Positions 1-12,100 of a stretch of 64,000 nucleotides of DNA are shown piece by piece (positions within the stretch are counted from its first letter, which is position 1; the number at the start of each line of letters is the position of its first letter). The DNA lies in assembly GCA_914767715.1 (NCBI GenBank), contig OU612066.1, positions 11,847,001 through 11,911,000 on the forward strand, written 5' to 3'. The position numbers were made by a program, and so were the translations under genes. This stretch comes from Membranipora membranacea (taxonomy: Eukaryota; Bryozoa; Gymnolaemata; Cheilostomatida; Membraniporidae). The notes under the pieces are model-generated. The model saw only the letters and a list, made by a program, of their open reading frames with translations. It did not search any database and had not been told where the DNA came from.

Positions 1-580
1 TTGACTGGAAAGAATATTGTACAGGGTATATACCGGTATATGTAAACGCTACATTAATCTTCTATTGCCATGAGTATGATGGTATCATTACATATCAAAC
101 TCATGAATCACAATTGTGCCATAGGACAAGGTTTTGAGGTCAGTTTTTAGACCAAGCGTGCTGCAAATCAATAACTCAATAGGTGTGAGGCAGCATTCTT
201 TTATACACCCTGTAAGTAAATATTTGACTTGAAAACATTGTGAGCTGCTTTAATTGAAATGCATGCAAATAAAGATGAATGTGATGCATAACTTGAAATG
301 ATTCAGTCAATGGTCAATTTACAGGCTTTCTACAACCTAAAATACAGTACAATAGATGTGGGGATGTGATGTTGAAATGGCTTGTTTCACTTGTTGATAG
401 ACATTAATTATTTCGGGCAATTAGCCAAAATGCAGTCATATAGGTCTCTTAATGGAAATAACTGACAGTGCTGTAAATTAACCAGATTCTTACAGAATAA
501 TTGTTGTAGGTAACACTGTAGCTTCTTTAAACAAAAATTTTAAGAGAAGAATGCTCGACATTTATGTGAGGACATCTTAC

Positions 581-3500
581 CTTGTGTTGGTCAGACTACA
601 AGAAGTGTAATACTTTTCTAATATATCATCTGAAGAAAGAACGCCCAACGCCTGAAAAACATAAAATACGATAAAGAGTAAGAGAATTATTCAGTGACAA
701 GCGAAAACTACCTCAGATTTATTGAGAGGCAGTGCCCGGGGGGGGGGGGGGGGCGTCTGATGGAGGCTAGAGTCTTGGGGGCTCAGACTATGCCAGGCTG
801 AATCACGACTACGATGCTACCGAGTTGTGTCTGCTATTTTTGAATACCTTCACAGCCCATTTCCTCCTTCAGTATACATAAACCTGCCAGGACCGATTAC
901 TGAGGCCTAACTCTGACTAGAGCACAAACTCTGGCCGTAAGTCGTACATCAGCTCCCTTCAAGGGCTATTTTGGCTGAACCGAGTGCAAGATCAACTCCT
1001 GTTTCCCTCTCTCTGAGCCATTCCCACTCAATACCCCTCCCTATTCCCCATACAACTCCTACATCCTCCCATACACTCTACATCCCCATACACTCCTACA
1101 ACTCCCTATTCCCCATACAACTCCTACATCCCCATACAACTCCTACATCCTCTACCCTCAGAAAGTTTTACCTTTAGCTTTATAACAGAGATAAGCTAGT
1201 CTGAGCCCCCAAGACTTTTGTCCTCCACACGACGCCCCCCCCCCCCCGGCAAGAGGGGAATAGAGATAATAAATAGCTAGAGATAAGCTAGCTTTGTCCC
1301 GAGGCTTATTTTTTTTGTTTTGGATGGTAAAGGCTTGAGATAAGCTACTGGGGATATGCCGTCACTATGTCCTAACACTTTACACTTTCAAATATTTAAT
1401 CAGATTTTCACGAAGTGCCTATATCACATTAGTTCAAAATCGATGGTTTTAATAATTTCTAAAACAGCTGAACACTTGAGAAACTTGATGTTCATGCCAA
1501 AGACTAAATAATAATGTTTGCTTATGCAAATCATGTGAGACCTCATTACATAAATTGAGCTATACATTACATACTATTGGCCTATATTACGCCCAAGTCT
1601 GTGTTTGGACTACCATAAGTTGACAGACTAAATCGCCGATCACTTATTTCCCCACATTAGATATACCATGATGGTATCAGCTCTACTTCTGCCTCTACCC
1701 TCACCAAGTCTCAAAACCAATTTGAGTGGCTGACAAAGCATGAAATGTTGTTTTGAAGTTTAAAATTAAATTGAATTTATCTTTCTATGTGACATTGTGA
1801 CTTGCTATTCCAGTGGCAGACATTTAGCCTATGCTATGTTTTGCCAATTAAGACGTACAAACATTTTTCCAAAAATCTTTCCCTTTTATGTCCATTCTAG
1901 ACTGCTGCCCGTCAGTCCATGCAATTCTAGCTGAGATTTTCCATCCAAAGATTTTTATCTTGAAAGATTGACAGGCATGGACGTGGATGGGCGGGCAGAG
2001 GGGCTATTACTTCAATACCAGATATTAAAATGGGAGCTATGTTTGAGAGGTGTAATATAAACTTTGATTTAATCATAGAAAAATTTAAAGAATATACATT
2101 ATTACCTCACTGGTTATTGAGGTAATTTGTTCAAGCCTGGCTGAGAAAAACGTATTCTTCCTTGCAATGGAATGTCTTACTGGACAAAGTACTTGAATAG
2201 GGCAGTGAAATAGAAACATGACTTCTAACTATAATTAAACACTAACGATAGCAATTCTCTCTGCCTGAAATAGATCTATCGATCAATAATTGATCATCAT
2301 TGATAAATCATTTTCATACAATTGTTAAATCCGGGCTGTTGAATACCATGCCTGCACCTATTTCTAACTGATGTCTATCTTACATTTAGGTATATGAGAT
2401 AAAAAATTCGGTCAAAGTACTGCTGTACCTATATGCTAGGTGAGCCGATTGCTGTCACTGCCTGCAAACATTGAGCAATAGTCACATAATATATACACTG
2501 TACAGTGGACCATGGTACAAAATTGTTCTCAGCCTCCCCTCCCCTCCCCTCCCCTCCCCTCCCCTCCCCTCCCCTTCCCTTCCCTTCCCTTCCCTTCCCT
2601 TCCCTTCCCTTCCCTTCCCTTCCCTTCCCTTCCCTCCCTTCCATCCGATTCATCGCATCGAAGATTCATTGGAGCTTAGCTAGCAAAAACCTCACAAACT
2701 ATTTGTGGTTCACAAGGTCCCAAAAAGCGGTGAACAAAAGATTTAACTGATGATGTTTAGAGTAGTTTACATAAGACTTGAGATTGCTCTCAGATTACTA
2801 CGGGTGCTTCACTCTAAGCATCGGATTAGCTGTATCTATTTATAGTAGCCAGTAAGAATCTTGCCCAAGTGATAAAGAGGATTACAGCTTCGTTGGAAGA
2901 GTAATTCCAGTAGTGACCATTCTTCTAATGTCTGTTTTTGTTTCACTTATAGGTCATCCCGATGAGCAGTCAATTGTTTGTTTATAAGATAGCAATTTTG
3001 GATAAAGTCAAGGAAACACCCCTCCTCTATCAAACATTCAAGGTTACCCGCCCATATCTCCTCAGATGAAGGTGGAGACAGGCTTGAATGGGACCAGTTA
3101 CTAGTAAAACGAAATATAGACTTAGTGTTGTGGGAGGAAAGGGCGTTGTCTGTTAATATATAAATGTATTAACGCTCAATGGTTATACGTTCTTAAATCA
3201 ATAATATCTTAGCTTTTAATATTCAGCTCCACCCAAATTGACAATAACACACGTTGGGCTGACATTTGAGTAACTCTAACTAAGCAATTATACTTTGATC
3301 GCTCTTTCTAAAGCTCTACTACAACCTGGGGGCCGTCAGGCGGGGGGGGGGGGGGGCAAAAGTCTGGGGGGCTCAGACTACTACGACCCAAGTTAAAGCG
3401 CTGATTGTAATTACTCGACTTTGTTAATCTCCAGAGTAGTGTAGCGTTATGGGATATATATTATGACATAACAGAACGTCGAGTTACACTTACCGTTTGG

Positions 3501-6500
3501 CAGAATTGACTTTCTAGCTGTTTATATTCTGTAGATAAAGGGTCAGAGTATTGAGATATATAATTTAGATTAAGCAGCCTCATCGTACCCTGAATATCAA
3601 CTGCTTTCATATTAGCTGAAACAGAAACATCATTCAACACTAACAACGTCATTCACTTGAAAAGAAAATTGTGACATAACTGTTAGCAAACAACATAGTA
3701 GTGCATACTTCTTAAACGCAAACAGTAGCCTTGTCAAGCGGCTACTTTTTGGTTTTGGATGGTACCATTGGTCAAACTAACAAAGATATCTGTGTTAGTT
3801 GGATCTTGCTCGTAAATCCGAATTTATGAAAATGGTAGACAGGTCTGTGTCGTGACCTTGAAGAGGTCACAACGGATTTACCCATGCTGTCCCCCCTCCC
3901 TACCCACCCCGAGAACCTGCCCAGGCTAGTGGTACCCCCAAAACAAAAAAGTAGCCATGTGGCAAGGCTACCCAAACAGTATTTTTACCAGAGACTATAG
4001 ATAATATATCTATAGTCTCTGTTATTACCATGTCTTTTATGATAGTGTAGTGATAATGTATAAAATTTTAAACTGTACAAAGCTGACTTGCAGTTTTCAG
4101 AAATCTTGGCCCCAGGCTTTTCAATTAACAGTCAATGAAGATGAGATGTCTGAATAGAAGCATTGTTGCTTTGCGCAACTTCATCCTTCTTTTTGTCCTA
4201 CATGCTCAAATCAATGTCACTGCCCATGGCCTGACGGTTATTGTCCTGGATTATTGCGGGAGACTAGGAAGGATATCTAGAGTACACTCTAGTTTCTAAC
4301 GTATGTATGTACCACACCCTCAATACACCTTGTGACACTATTCAAGGCTAGCCTTATCTTCTTCATTTTTTTCATGGAACGATACTATTGACATAAATGA
4401 TGGTCTGAGATGATTAATGATATCTACCTCTGGAAGCTGCCACTAATGCACCAACAGCGATAGCCACACCAATAATTAGAAGTACTGTAAGAATAGCACC
4501 GACAACCAGGCAAGGTCTGTTAACTCTTCTATGTCCCTGTCTATTAACTCTGTAGTAGAACCGACTCCATGGGAACCTAGATCTGGTGGAAAAAGAAACG
4601 GGAAATTGAAAAATTAAGAAAACGGAAAAAAAAGAGGACAGAAGTATGTTCAGTGCTTCTGAATCAGCGCAGTTGGAATTGAACAGTAATTTCTAAACCA
4701 CCAGTTCCGCAACATAAAAATTTATGTTAATTAAATAAATATCTAATTAATCTCAGAGCAACACAATACGAAAACTACAAAAATAAAACAAGAGTATATT
4801 TGATGGCTGCTACAGGTTTTATTGCGGTCTTGGCTTCCACTGTGCTGTGAATACCTTGCAGTCTGCTTCTCTGTAACGATAGGAAGTACGCTGGGGCAGA
4901 TAACTAAGTGATGGACCATAGAATTAATTTTTTGAAACAAGAGGAAAGAAACAGGAGACATGGTATACGGCCTTAGAAATTTGCAATAATAATAAGACTT
5001 ACAGGGTTTGCTGTTCTGGAGCTGGGTCTTGGATACCACCTTTTGTACCAAAGTTAGGAAAACTAAGTGGGGCGTTGACTGGTAACCTCCGCAGAGATCC
5101 GACAGAGTACTGAGATCCTGCTGTGTTGTGATAAAAGTCATTATAGTTTTCCACATCGGGAATCCCTGTACGGAATCGTTTGTCCCTGGTTTTATATCTA
5201 TCTGATCTGTCATCACTGAAATGGAAAATTAATATTGCCAATGTTAATATTTGCCCCAAGGTCTTATTTTGCTGAGAAAATGGACACATCCCATCAGTAT
5301 ACACTAGAACAAGTTTGATCCAATTTGCCAGCAATCTGGTCGAACCGTAAATGCAGGCACAATGGATTATGCTTGATCGAAGTATACACTCTGTTTTGCA
5401 CCTCAAACTCGTCTTTGTGTCTGCAGTGAAAATGAGGAGATAATGAGCAAAGCTAGAATTTCAAGCTCTAATTTATTTTTACTAGCTCAGGTTTTCTAGC
5501 TGGTCTGTGTACCGCTTTTGAACTCTAGTGAGGTTTTTGATATTTGATGTTATTACAACTATTGCATGTCAGTAATATCAATGAATGAATGAATGAGTTC
5601 ATTGGTTCATTGTTTCATGTTAGCTCAAATACAATGGAGCTAAATGACAGTTCTGCTTGAACATTAGGTACTACGTAAAGCTGAGAAAATAAGCTGGCTG
5701 ACCGGAGGGACGGCTGAATATTAGCGTAAGCGTAAGATTGCGGCCTTGAAATGAACAAACTCCACTTCACATTCCAAGTCTAACATGCTATAAAATTTAA
5801 GGGCACCGAGCAAACAAAATGTATTGACTTGCTCAATATCAGTACTCGTTTATACATTAGCGGCTCAATTTCTCTTAGGATGCTGATTCAGACAGAATAC
5901 AGTCTTACGTCGAATTGTAAATAAAGCTGACATCACATTTCTATTCCAGCAACAGAGTGCATGGTGGACTGAATTGAACTGAACAAAATTTTTATTGGCA
6001 AGACTACTGAGCGGTAAAACCAGTACAGGTCGACAAGAGTGTGTTATGCTATACTAGTGTAGCTTTGTTAACGCAGCCATGGACCACGTGGCCGCATGAA
6101 CAAAGCTAATACTATTGGTTTTGGGACAGGGAAATCGAGCATTTTTCAAAATAAAATTTGACAGGCATAGACTAACTATATAGGCTCCGAATTTATATAA
6201 CTGAGTGGTATAAGTGGTAACCGGAGCTTCTCCATCTGGTACCCGGTGATAAAGAGTTCATGTTACATATCCTGCTGATAATTGGGTATCAGAGCAGCGG
6301 GGAATGAGGGTGTCACACGCCTGCTGACTTTCCTATAAGTCAGCACCGTCTCTTATGTTATAATCAGGAAATGTGGTGTTGAAATGAACGCTTGATAATA
6401 GTGTTTGATAATCTCCAAAATCTTATCATTCCTGGTCTATTATTGTATATTTTGGAATTATCTGATATAAGCTGCATAGAGACTTGAAAAGCCCTAGGCT

Positions 6501-6915
6501 TCCTTACATCCTAATCGGAAATAAAATAACACGGTATGACGGGTTGGCCTGTTGAATTTTAGTATTTAATTCCCATGATCCCCGTAATAATCCTATTTTG
6601 GCACCTCTTTTATAGCTGAAACCTATGTGGCACCTGATAATGCAAGTGAAAGGGAAGACAAAAACTACACACTCACCCTGTTGAAGATGATGATGAACTG
6701 CCAGCTGACTCTGTTAAGAATCCATAGTTAGCAAATCCTCCACTTGGCCTTCTACCATGAAAGGCCTGAGGAATGCGGGATCCAGTTTTTCGATTATCAT
6801 CCCTATAACCCCAACCGGGGAACCCAGTGGGGATAAACCGAGAAGGGTCTACACCCCTGCCTGCCTTATACAAGCCAACACCACTGGCCTCATCGCTGGA
6901 GCGGTTTTTAGTTTT
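581..6915 (-). CDS. Type II membrane protein with SEA domain (partial, runs off left edge)
   Basis: Five exons join in phase on the minus strand: 6677-6915, 5003-5215, 4428-4582, 3494-3615 and 581-651. The first two encode a polar, Gly/Ser/Arg-rich, probably cytoplasmic region. The third holds a basic stretch (HRRVNRP) followed by one hydrophobic helix (CLVVGAILTVLLIIGVAIAV), which reads as a signal anchor. The last two look like a SEA domain: LLNLNYISQYSDPLSTEYKQ, then ALGVLSSDDILEKYYTSC. SEA domains are extracellular and often self-cleave at a GSVVV-like site; that part would lie beyond the left edge, as would any protease or mucin domain. The start codon was not found: the 6677-6915 exon opens in phase 0 after an acceptor, so at least one upstream exon is missing. 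Membrane-anchored serine proteases and mucin-like proteins share this layout, so the function is open. Confidence 0.72.
735..1250. mobile_element. MITE-like element with poly-G inverted ends
   Basis: The left end has a run of 16 G, then GCGTCTGATGGAGG and AGTCTTGGGGGCTCAGACTA. The right end (1197-1248) is the inverted copy: TAGTCTGAGCCCCCAAGACT, then GTCCTCCACACGACG and 14 C. The inverted termini are about 52-56 bp. Two more copies of one terminus lie nearby, at 3339-3380 and 7001-7039. I see no clear target-site duplication and no coding capacity. The interior holds a CCCCATACAACTCCTACATC tandem repeat. Confidence 0.7.
1040..1155. repeat. Short tandem repeat, about 20-bp unit
   Basis: Degenerate repeats of CCCCATACAACTCCTACATC, with shortened and fused units. 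The array lies between the inverted ends of the poly-G element. Confidence 0.75.
2534..2640. repeat. (CCCCT)n then (CCCTT)n microsatellite
   Basis: About eight CCCCT units pass into about fourteen CCCTT units, giving strict pyrimidine/purine strand asymmetry. Open frames across it on either strand are low-complexity artefacts. Confidence 0.95.
3339..3380 (+). repeat. Dispersed poly-G terminus copy
   Basis: A G run followed by CAAAAGTCTGGGGGGCTCAG and ACTA. It matches the ends of the element at 735-1250. No partner terminus was found nearby. Confidence 0.7.
3727..3972. mobile_element. hAT-like MITE, 246 bp, with 8-bp target duplication
   Basis: The left end AGCCTTGTCAAGCGGCTACT and following TTTTTGGTTTTGG are matched in inverted form by the right end, AAAACAAAAAAGTAGCC then ATGTGGCAAGGCTACC. 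The 8-bp direct repeat CAAACAGT flanks it at 3719-3726 and 3973-3980. An 8-bp duplication with short inverted ends is characteristic of hAT elements. There is no coding capacity. Related ends occur at 9823-9884 and 40576-40647. Confidence 0.8.
3990..4020. repeat. Perfect 13-bp palindrome
   Basis: AGAGACTATAGAT and its exact complement are separated by 5 bases, just right of the MITE duplication. It lies in an intron. Confidence 0.85.
6055..6113. repeat. Imperfect hairpin repeat
   Basis: The arms TAGTGTAGCTTTGTTAACGC and the complement of GCATGAACAAAGCTAATACT flank a CATGG/CCACGTGG centre. It is probably a short foldback-element relic in an intron of the SEA-domain gene. Confidence 0.6.
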
Positions 6916-9154
6916 CTACAACAGATCAGTATAAGATTTTTCATCACTACACATTATAACATCTAAGACAAACCCAACATCACTGTCACTCATTCTCTGT
7001 CCCGGCGGGGGGGGGCAAAAGTATTGGGGGCTCAGACTACTTAGACTCCCGTGCTTTGATCTTCTATTCCCAAAACATCTCTAAAAACCATCTTTTTTAA
7101 ATTTCTAGCAGGTTAATAGAAAATACTTGCTTTTGCCAAATTTCAGCATCCAGCTCAAGACCTTTTTAAATTCTAACATGCAAAATTTCTTGAAATTCAA
7201 TAACTGGGTGTGATAAATGGAACTATTTCTGCTTTGTGATTTAATATAAGACTTTTAGGGTAAACAAACATAAAGTGGCATGTAGCACAACTAAAAGAAA
7301 AGTAGGCATCTGTCTTACCCCTTTGTAGAACTCCATATGTGAAAGAGATAATACTAATCCTGATTTAATTGTCTAAGTTGGCATATCCGGGAAGTTCTCT
7401 GTTCTGAGTGCAATGTCACCGACACATCTGGAATGATGCAGCGTTCTCCTAAATAAGGGCGAGACAAAAGGTCTGTCAAGTTCCCTAATTGACATCAACT
7501 GTTGCAACAATCCTAGGTGTACTTTCAACAGCACTTTTCATTATTTAGTACGACGCCCTGAAAACCAAACACTGTACAGAGTCAGCCTGTCCAAGCCACT
7601 GAGCCCTTCTGATGTCAAGCATACGTTAAAATATGGAAAGCGCTTTACATTGTTCAAACAATATTAGGCTTCATTTATATGTATTGAGGCACACCCAGTG
7701 AATAAGGCGAACAAACAGAGACTGAAATAGAACACACAATGTGTAGGCAACGATATAGATGGGTCACATACTTATGTCACAATCTAGGATACCTACCAAA
7801 AAAAAGGATTATTTATTCACTAATACTGGGGACAACACCCAGATTTTACCAAAACATGAATATGTCTTTTGTAATATTCCGTAAGACTAGAAAAATTAGC
7901 AAATGTAGAAAGAAATTCATTGATAAACCTGGAACAGTACAAGTTTCTTACCAAATTTTAGAATGAAAGTAATACTGATACACATTTTGTGGAGCCGAGC
8001 AGGTCTGTGTAAGTGAGTATATCCCTCAACACCTATCGAGTACTTAGTGTGTCCATTCAGTCATGTCACTAAGTACAAAATAAGCAGGTGCCCTTTCTAT
8101 CCTGTCAGGTGATTCAGAGACATCCTCAGCATCAGTGAGTTTATTGTTCCTTGAAGAAAAGGAGACTTCCTGACACCACAGCGATAATATCCAGTGAATA
8201 GAATTTTTCATTGGCAGTGGCAAGGCCTTCCTTCAGCACTTGCATATCATTTTACACTGACCACGCCTTTCGCAATCGCCTGCACAATCACTTGCTACCA
8301 CTAGTCTTTTAACAGCACAATAACGATTTAAATATAAAGAGTTAAAATTGCCAAGCCACTCAGATATTCAAATTAATTCCGTAAAGTAAAATTCTCAGCA
8401 CTACTGAGTCGCCGTACAATAAAAGATAAAATTTCTCTATTTCCTGACAGCTCAAACGCTGTAGCTTAGTAAAGTATCGATACCAATTTAGTATCTCGCA
8501 GCGTTGATGGGAGGGACATACTAGCAAGTTGTAAAGTTTATCAATAATTGATCAACCTAATTTCATTTATACAGGCAATTTTATTTTGATTACTCTGTCA
8601 TTCAGAATAAAGGCAAGGAAAGCAGTCATTGAACAAGATTGACAGCATTATACAACAGTACAATTTACGTGATTGTAAAGATTGGAGACTACTAGCAACA
8701 ATAAAAAGTATTTTACTATCTTTACTGTAAACCTGAAAATTTGGCACAATTTCTTCTCCAGGCTAACTGAGTATAAGCAATGTTTTCATAAAAGGAATTA
8801 AATTAAAGAATGATTGCCAAAATATATGAGAATATAACAACTTCACACCAAGAATGAAATAAAGAGTAGAAGATAAGCTAAATAAATTTGTCTCTGAAAA
8901 AGAAAATTATGTATAAAAAGAGATAGCAAAATATAAGTTTCTGTCAAAGTTAAAAAAAATCACAGTAGGGCGTAGGCTAAGGCTTGGAAGAGATTATTGT
9001 CACAATGTTTTGTTGGCTTGGCAAACAAATAAATAATATTAATACACTGTAGTTTGGGCTAAACGTCCTCTAGGAGTTTGAAGCAGCACTCCTCACCTCA
9101 GCGTGTTGTATTACGATGTTGACAACCTGTCTCGGTTTGCAAACAGATTTTGTC
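6916..9154. other. Intergenic or upstream-intron region, unresolved
   Basis: It must contain the 5' exon(s) of the SEA-domain gene and the macroH2A 3' UTR, but I could not place them. A poly-G repeat terminus lies at 7001-7039. An exon-like minus-strand frame at 8044-8149 (acceptor TTCTTCAAG, 34 codons ending in a stop, containing LTDAEDVSESPDR) has no partner I can find. The rest is AT-rich with no recognisable coding. Confidence 0.4.
7001..7039 (+). repeat. Dispersed poly-G terminus copy
   Basis: GGCGGGGGGGGG is followed by CAAAAGTATTGGGGGCTCAG and ACTA. It belongs to the same family as 735-1250 and 3339-3380. Confidence 0.7.
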
Positions 9155-12100
9155 CTAGTCAGAGTTTTCCAGCAGTTTTCTAAGCTCAGTGGTATAGATA
9201 TCCACGCTCTCTTTGTCATAGAGAACGAAGTATACCTGTCTTATCGAGCTGGCCATGACAGTCTGGAAATATCTGTTGATAGATCTGAGAATAGTCTCGG
9301 CTGCCAACTGCTTTGGCCACCCTGCACTAAAAACACAACAGACAAAATATATAAATACATGATTTCCTCACTGCATACGCCTAAATGTCGGTTCGGGGTG
9401 ACAACTTTTTTAAATTGCTGCTCTCTTACGATATGTTTTTTTAAATGGCTAGTAAATGTTGAATTTATTAGCTATCAATGGTATAAGAAATTATTCAATG
9501 AATAAACGGGGAAAGAATATTAATCTTAATTTTGTCAAAGGTGTATTGTGTGAATTTGGATTCTTTGAATGTCAATTTATGGGCGTGCCACCATATCAAA
9601 GATTATAAACAGTCATTGACAATACGATCTATTGTAATCCATTATAATATTATAATATAATCAAGGAGTAATTATTACTTATTAATGTAATAGGTTTACG
9701 GTATTAATGTAATACGGTTTACGGCGCACCCTCTAGACCCAACACAGCTCAATCAATTTTGGAAATAATCGTTCTTCAGGTTGAACACAACAATTTATTC
9801 TTGTGCAGGAAAAAGTAACCCACTTGTCACGCGGCTTCTTTTTTGTTTTGTTTCCCAAAATACAAAAAGTAGCCGCGTGACAACTCTAACTCAGGAGTCA
9901 TTCACTCTGATAAACAGACCATTGCCTGCACTTCCACTTACTTGCCACTGCCCACCGAAGGCAAAGCTATCGATTTCATATTCTCATTGTCCGCCAGTTT
10001 GAGGCAGTTTTCGATAGTTTTGTGAAGATCCACGACACCTCCAGATTTATTCCATGAAGGAGAGTTACAGTGAATTATTTTACTGACTGCGATATTAAAC
10101 ATGTCACACACGGAGGCTGTCAGAAATACAGTATAAACTGAGTCATTTATAAAACAATTAAAAAACAGCAGCGATGCATTACATTGTGAGGGAAGTTAGG
10201 CACTCGGCCTTTTTAACATTCTCTCTGATTTGAACCAAAGCCATCCCCAGACTCAGACTTGAAATTTAAAAAATTAAAATGCAAATATTTCATGATCACA
10301 CCACCTTATCCCACACAAACTGTATGAATATTTGGATGGGATCAAACGGTCACGAGCAATATCAGCTTGATGAATCAGGTCAGTACACATGTAATATGAA
10401 TAACCAAATTGCTATCCGAACTGCAGTACATGCATTCTCAAATGACAGTGTATTTAGCGCAGCCTCAAAACTGCTGCCAATCCAAAGAATCAACAACTTT
10501 CACCCACACATTTTTAAACCGTTATTCCGAACAACTGCCTCTGAACATCATTGAGGTTTGCTAACTAATACTTGTCGAATCATATTTAAAAGTCAGTTGC
10601 ACATTGGTTTGAGTAAGCATGTCTGAAAGTTGGATGTCTATTTGACCTGGCCTTTCTCCTGTCACCGTCTAGAGCTTGTTTGAAAGGGTTGCGACCAATG
10701 CTACCATAACAGTGAATAATACCTATACTGTAATGTGTATTGAATCATGGTCATCATAATTCCTATGTCCTATGTCAGTGATTGGGCTACCATCAACCAA
10801 TATACCAAACCACACACGCATTTGATATCAGAGGATTAGATGTCTCCCCAATTCCGGAAATCTGTCTTGCATCTATTTGAATCTTGTGTGAAGTATTTTA
10901 TCAGTGTCAATGGGTTATCACTCTAAAATCTCAGGCTAATAAACATAGTAATCAGAGGTATTCTGGAGCTCCCTAGCCCAAGTGGCTAGTAACAGGAATC
11001 CATTTGGAGTTTCCATCTCATGGATTAGGAGCGACACGAATGTGGGCATATCGGATCAAACTTGATTTATGGTTAACCATTGACAGGATCTTTGGTTCTG
11101 ATTAAACGAAAAATATGATCATATTTACCTCCACAGTTAGCCAGTGATCCTTGAGCTTTGAGACTGTTCAGTGCAGTCTGGTACTCCGATCCACCCCGAG
11201 CCAACAATACTTGTCCTACCTGACCTGATGTGGAATAGCTCGAGTTTGTAGGATGTACTATCGCATCGGCTTTCACTGCTGATACATCTCCCATTAAAAC
11301 TGTCAACTGCAGTAGATATGATAATATAATTCAATGTTATGATGCCAATATAGTTTTATTAAAAAACATAATAGCATGTAATATTCTAGCATCATCCCCA
11401 ATACAACTCTGCGATCAATTTTGCTATAAAATTTGACCAGGGTTATTCTTCACAGATGATAAAGGCAATAGATATTGTTCATTGATTTAAACAGAAAGAC
11501 CCAATGAGCCCGAGATTACTCACATCAAAATCTAAAACCAACTATCATAACTCATAAGCTTTGTTAATATTTATTTCTACAAGACTAGAAATCAAGTTAT
11601 AAAATTTACTTCACAAAGCCTTAGTCTATTATTAATTAGGGACCAGTCTTTCCTGTTTATTTCTATTGTTGATGTGCAATGAGTAAAGCTAGAACGTGGA
11701 CTATTGTTATTTTTCATCAAGAATTTCAAAAAAGGGGTGAGAGTTATGCCCTCGTTCAGAGAGATAAGACAACTCCGGATACTTGAGGGTGACAAAAAGC
11801 GTCTGTAGGTAACACTCGTACAACTGGCCACATGACCATATTGGCATGGATGACCTTAATCGTCACTGACCTAAATGCACAGTTCTCTTGTCTAGCAATG
11901 GAGTAAGTTAATTTCTACCAAAAAACGAGGGGAAAATCCTGAGTTTGGAGGACAAGTGTTTTAGGAAAGCTACACCAACGACACAAACCTCAATACCTTC
12001 CTACCCTTTTATTCTGTCCAATAATAGACTTAGATTAGGTTTCATCACACATCAATCAACTGACCTTTTGACCTAAGAACAGCGATCCTTCTGATAGAAC

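Larger units (their letters stand above)
1251..3493. other. Intron of the SEA-domain gene; no further exon seen
   Basis: AT-rich sequence between the exon at 581-651 and the SEA exon at 3494-3615. It contains the CT microsatellite and one poly-G repeat terminus. No additional coding segment was recognised. Confidence 0.5.

Noticed and set aside
2429-2750. Three overlapping open frames on both strands
   Set aside because: They arise from the CCCCT/CCCTT microsatellite and have no protein character beyond the repeat.
4743-5216. 157-codon minus-strand frame
   Set aside because: It runs through an intron and reads the real exon 5003-5215 in the wrong frame; the other frame joins in phase with both neighbours.
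10279-10554. 91-codon open frame on the plus strand
   Set aside because: It lies wholly in a macroH2A intron on the opposite strand, with no family resemblance and no splice context.
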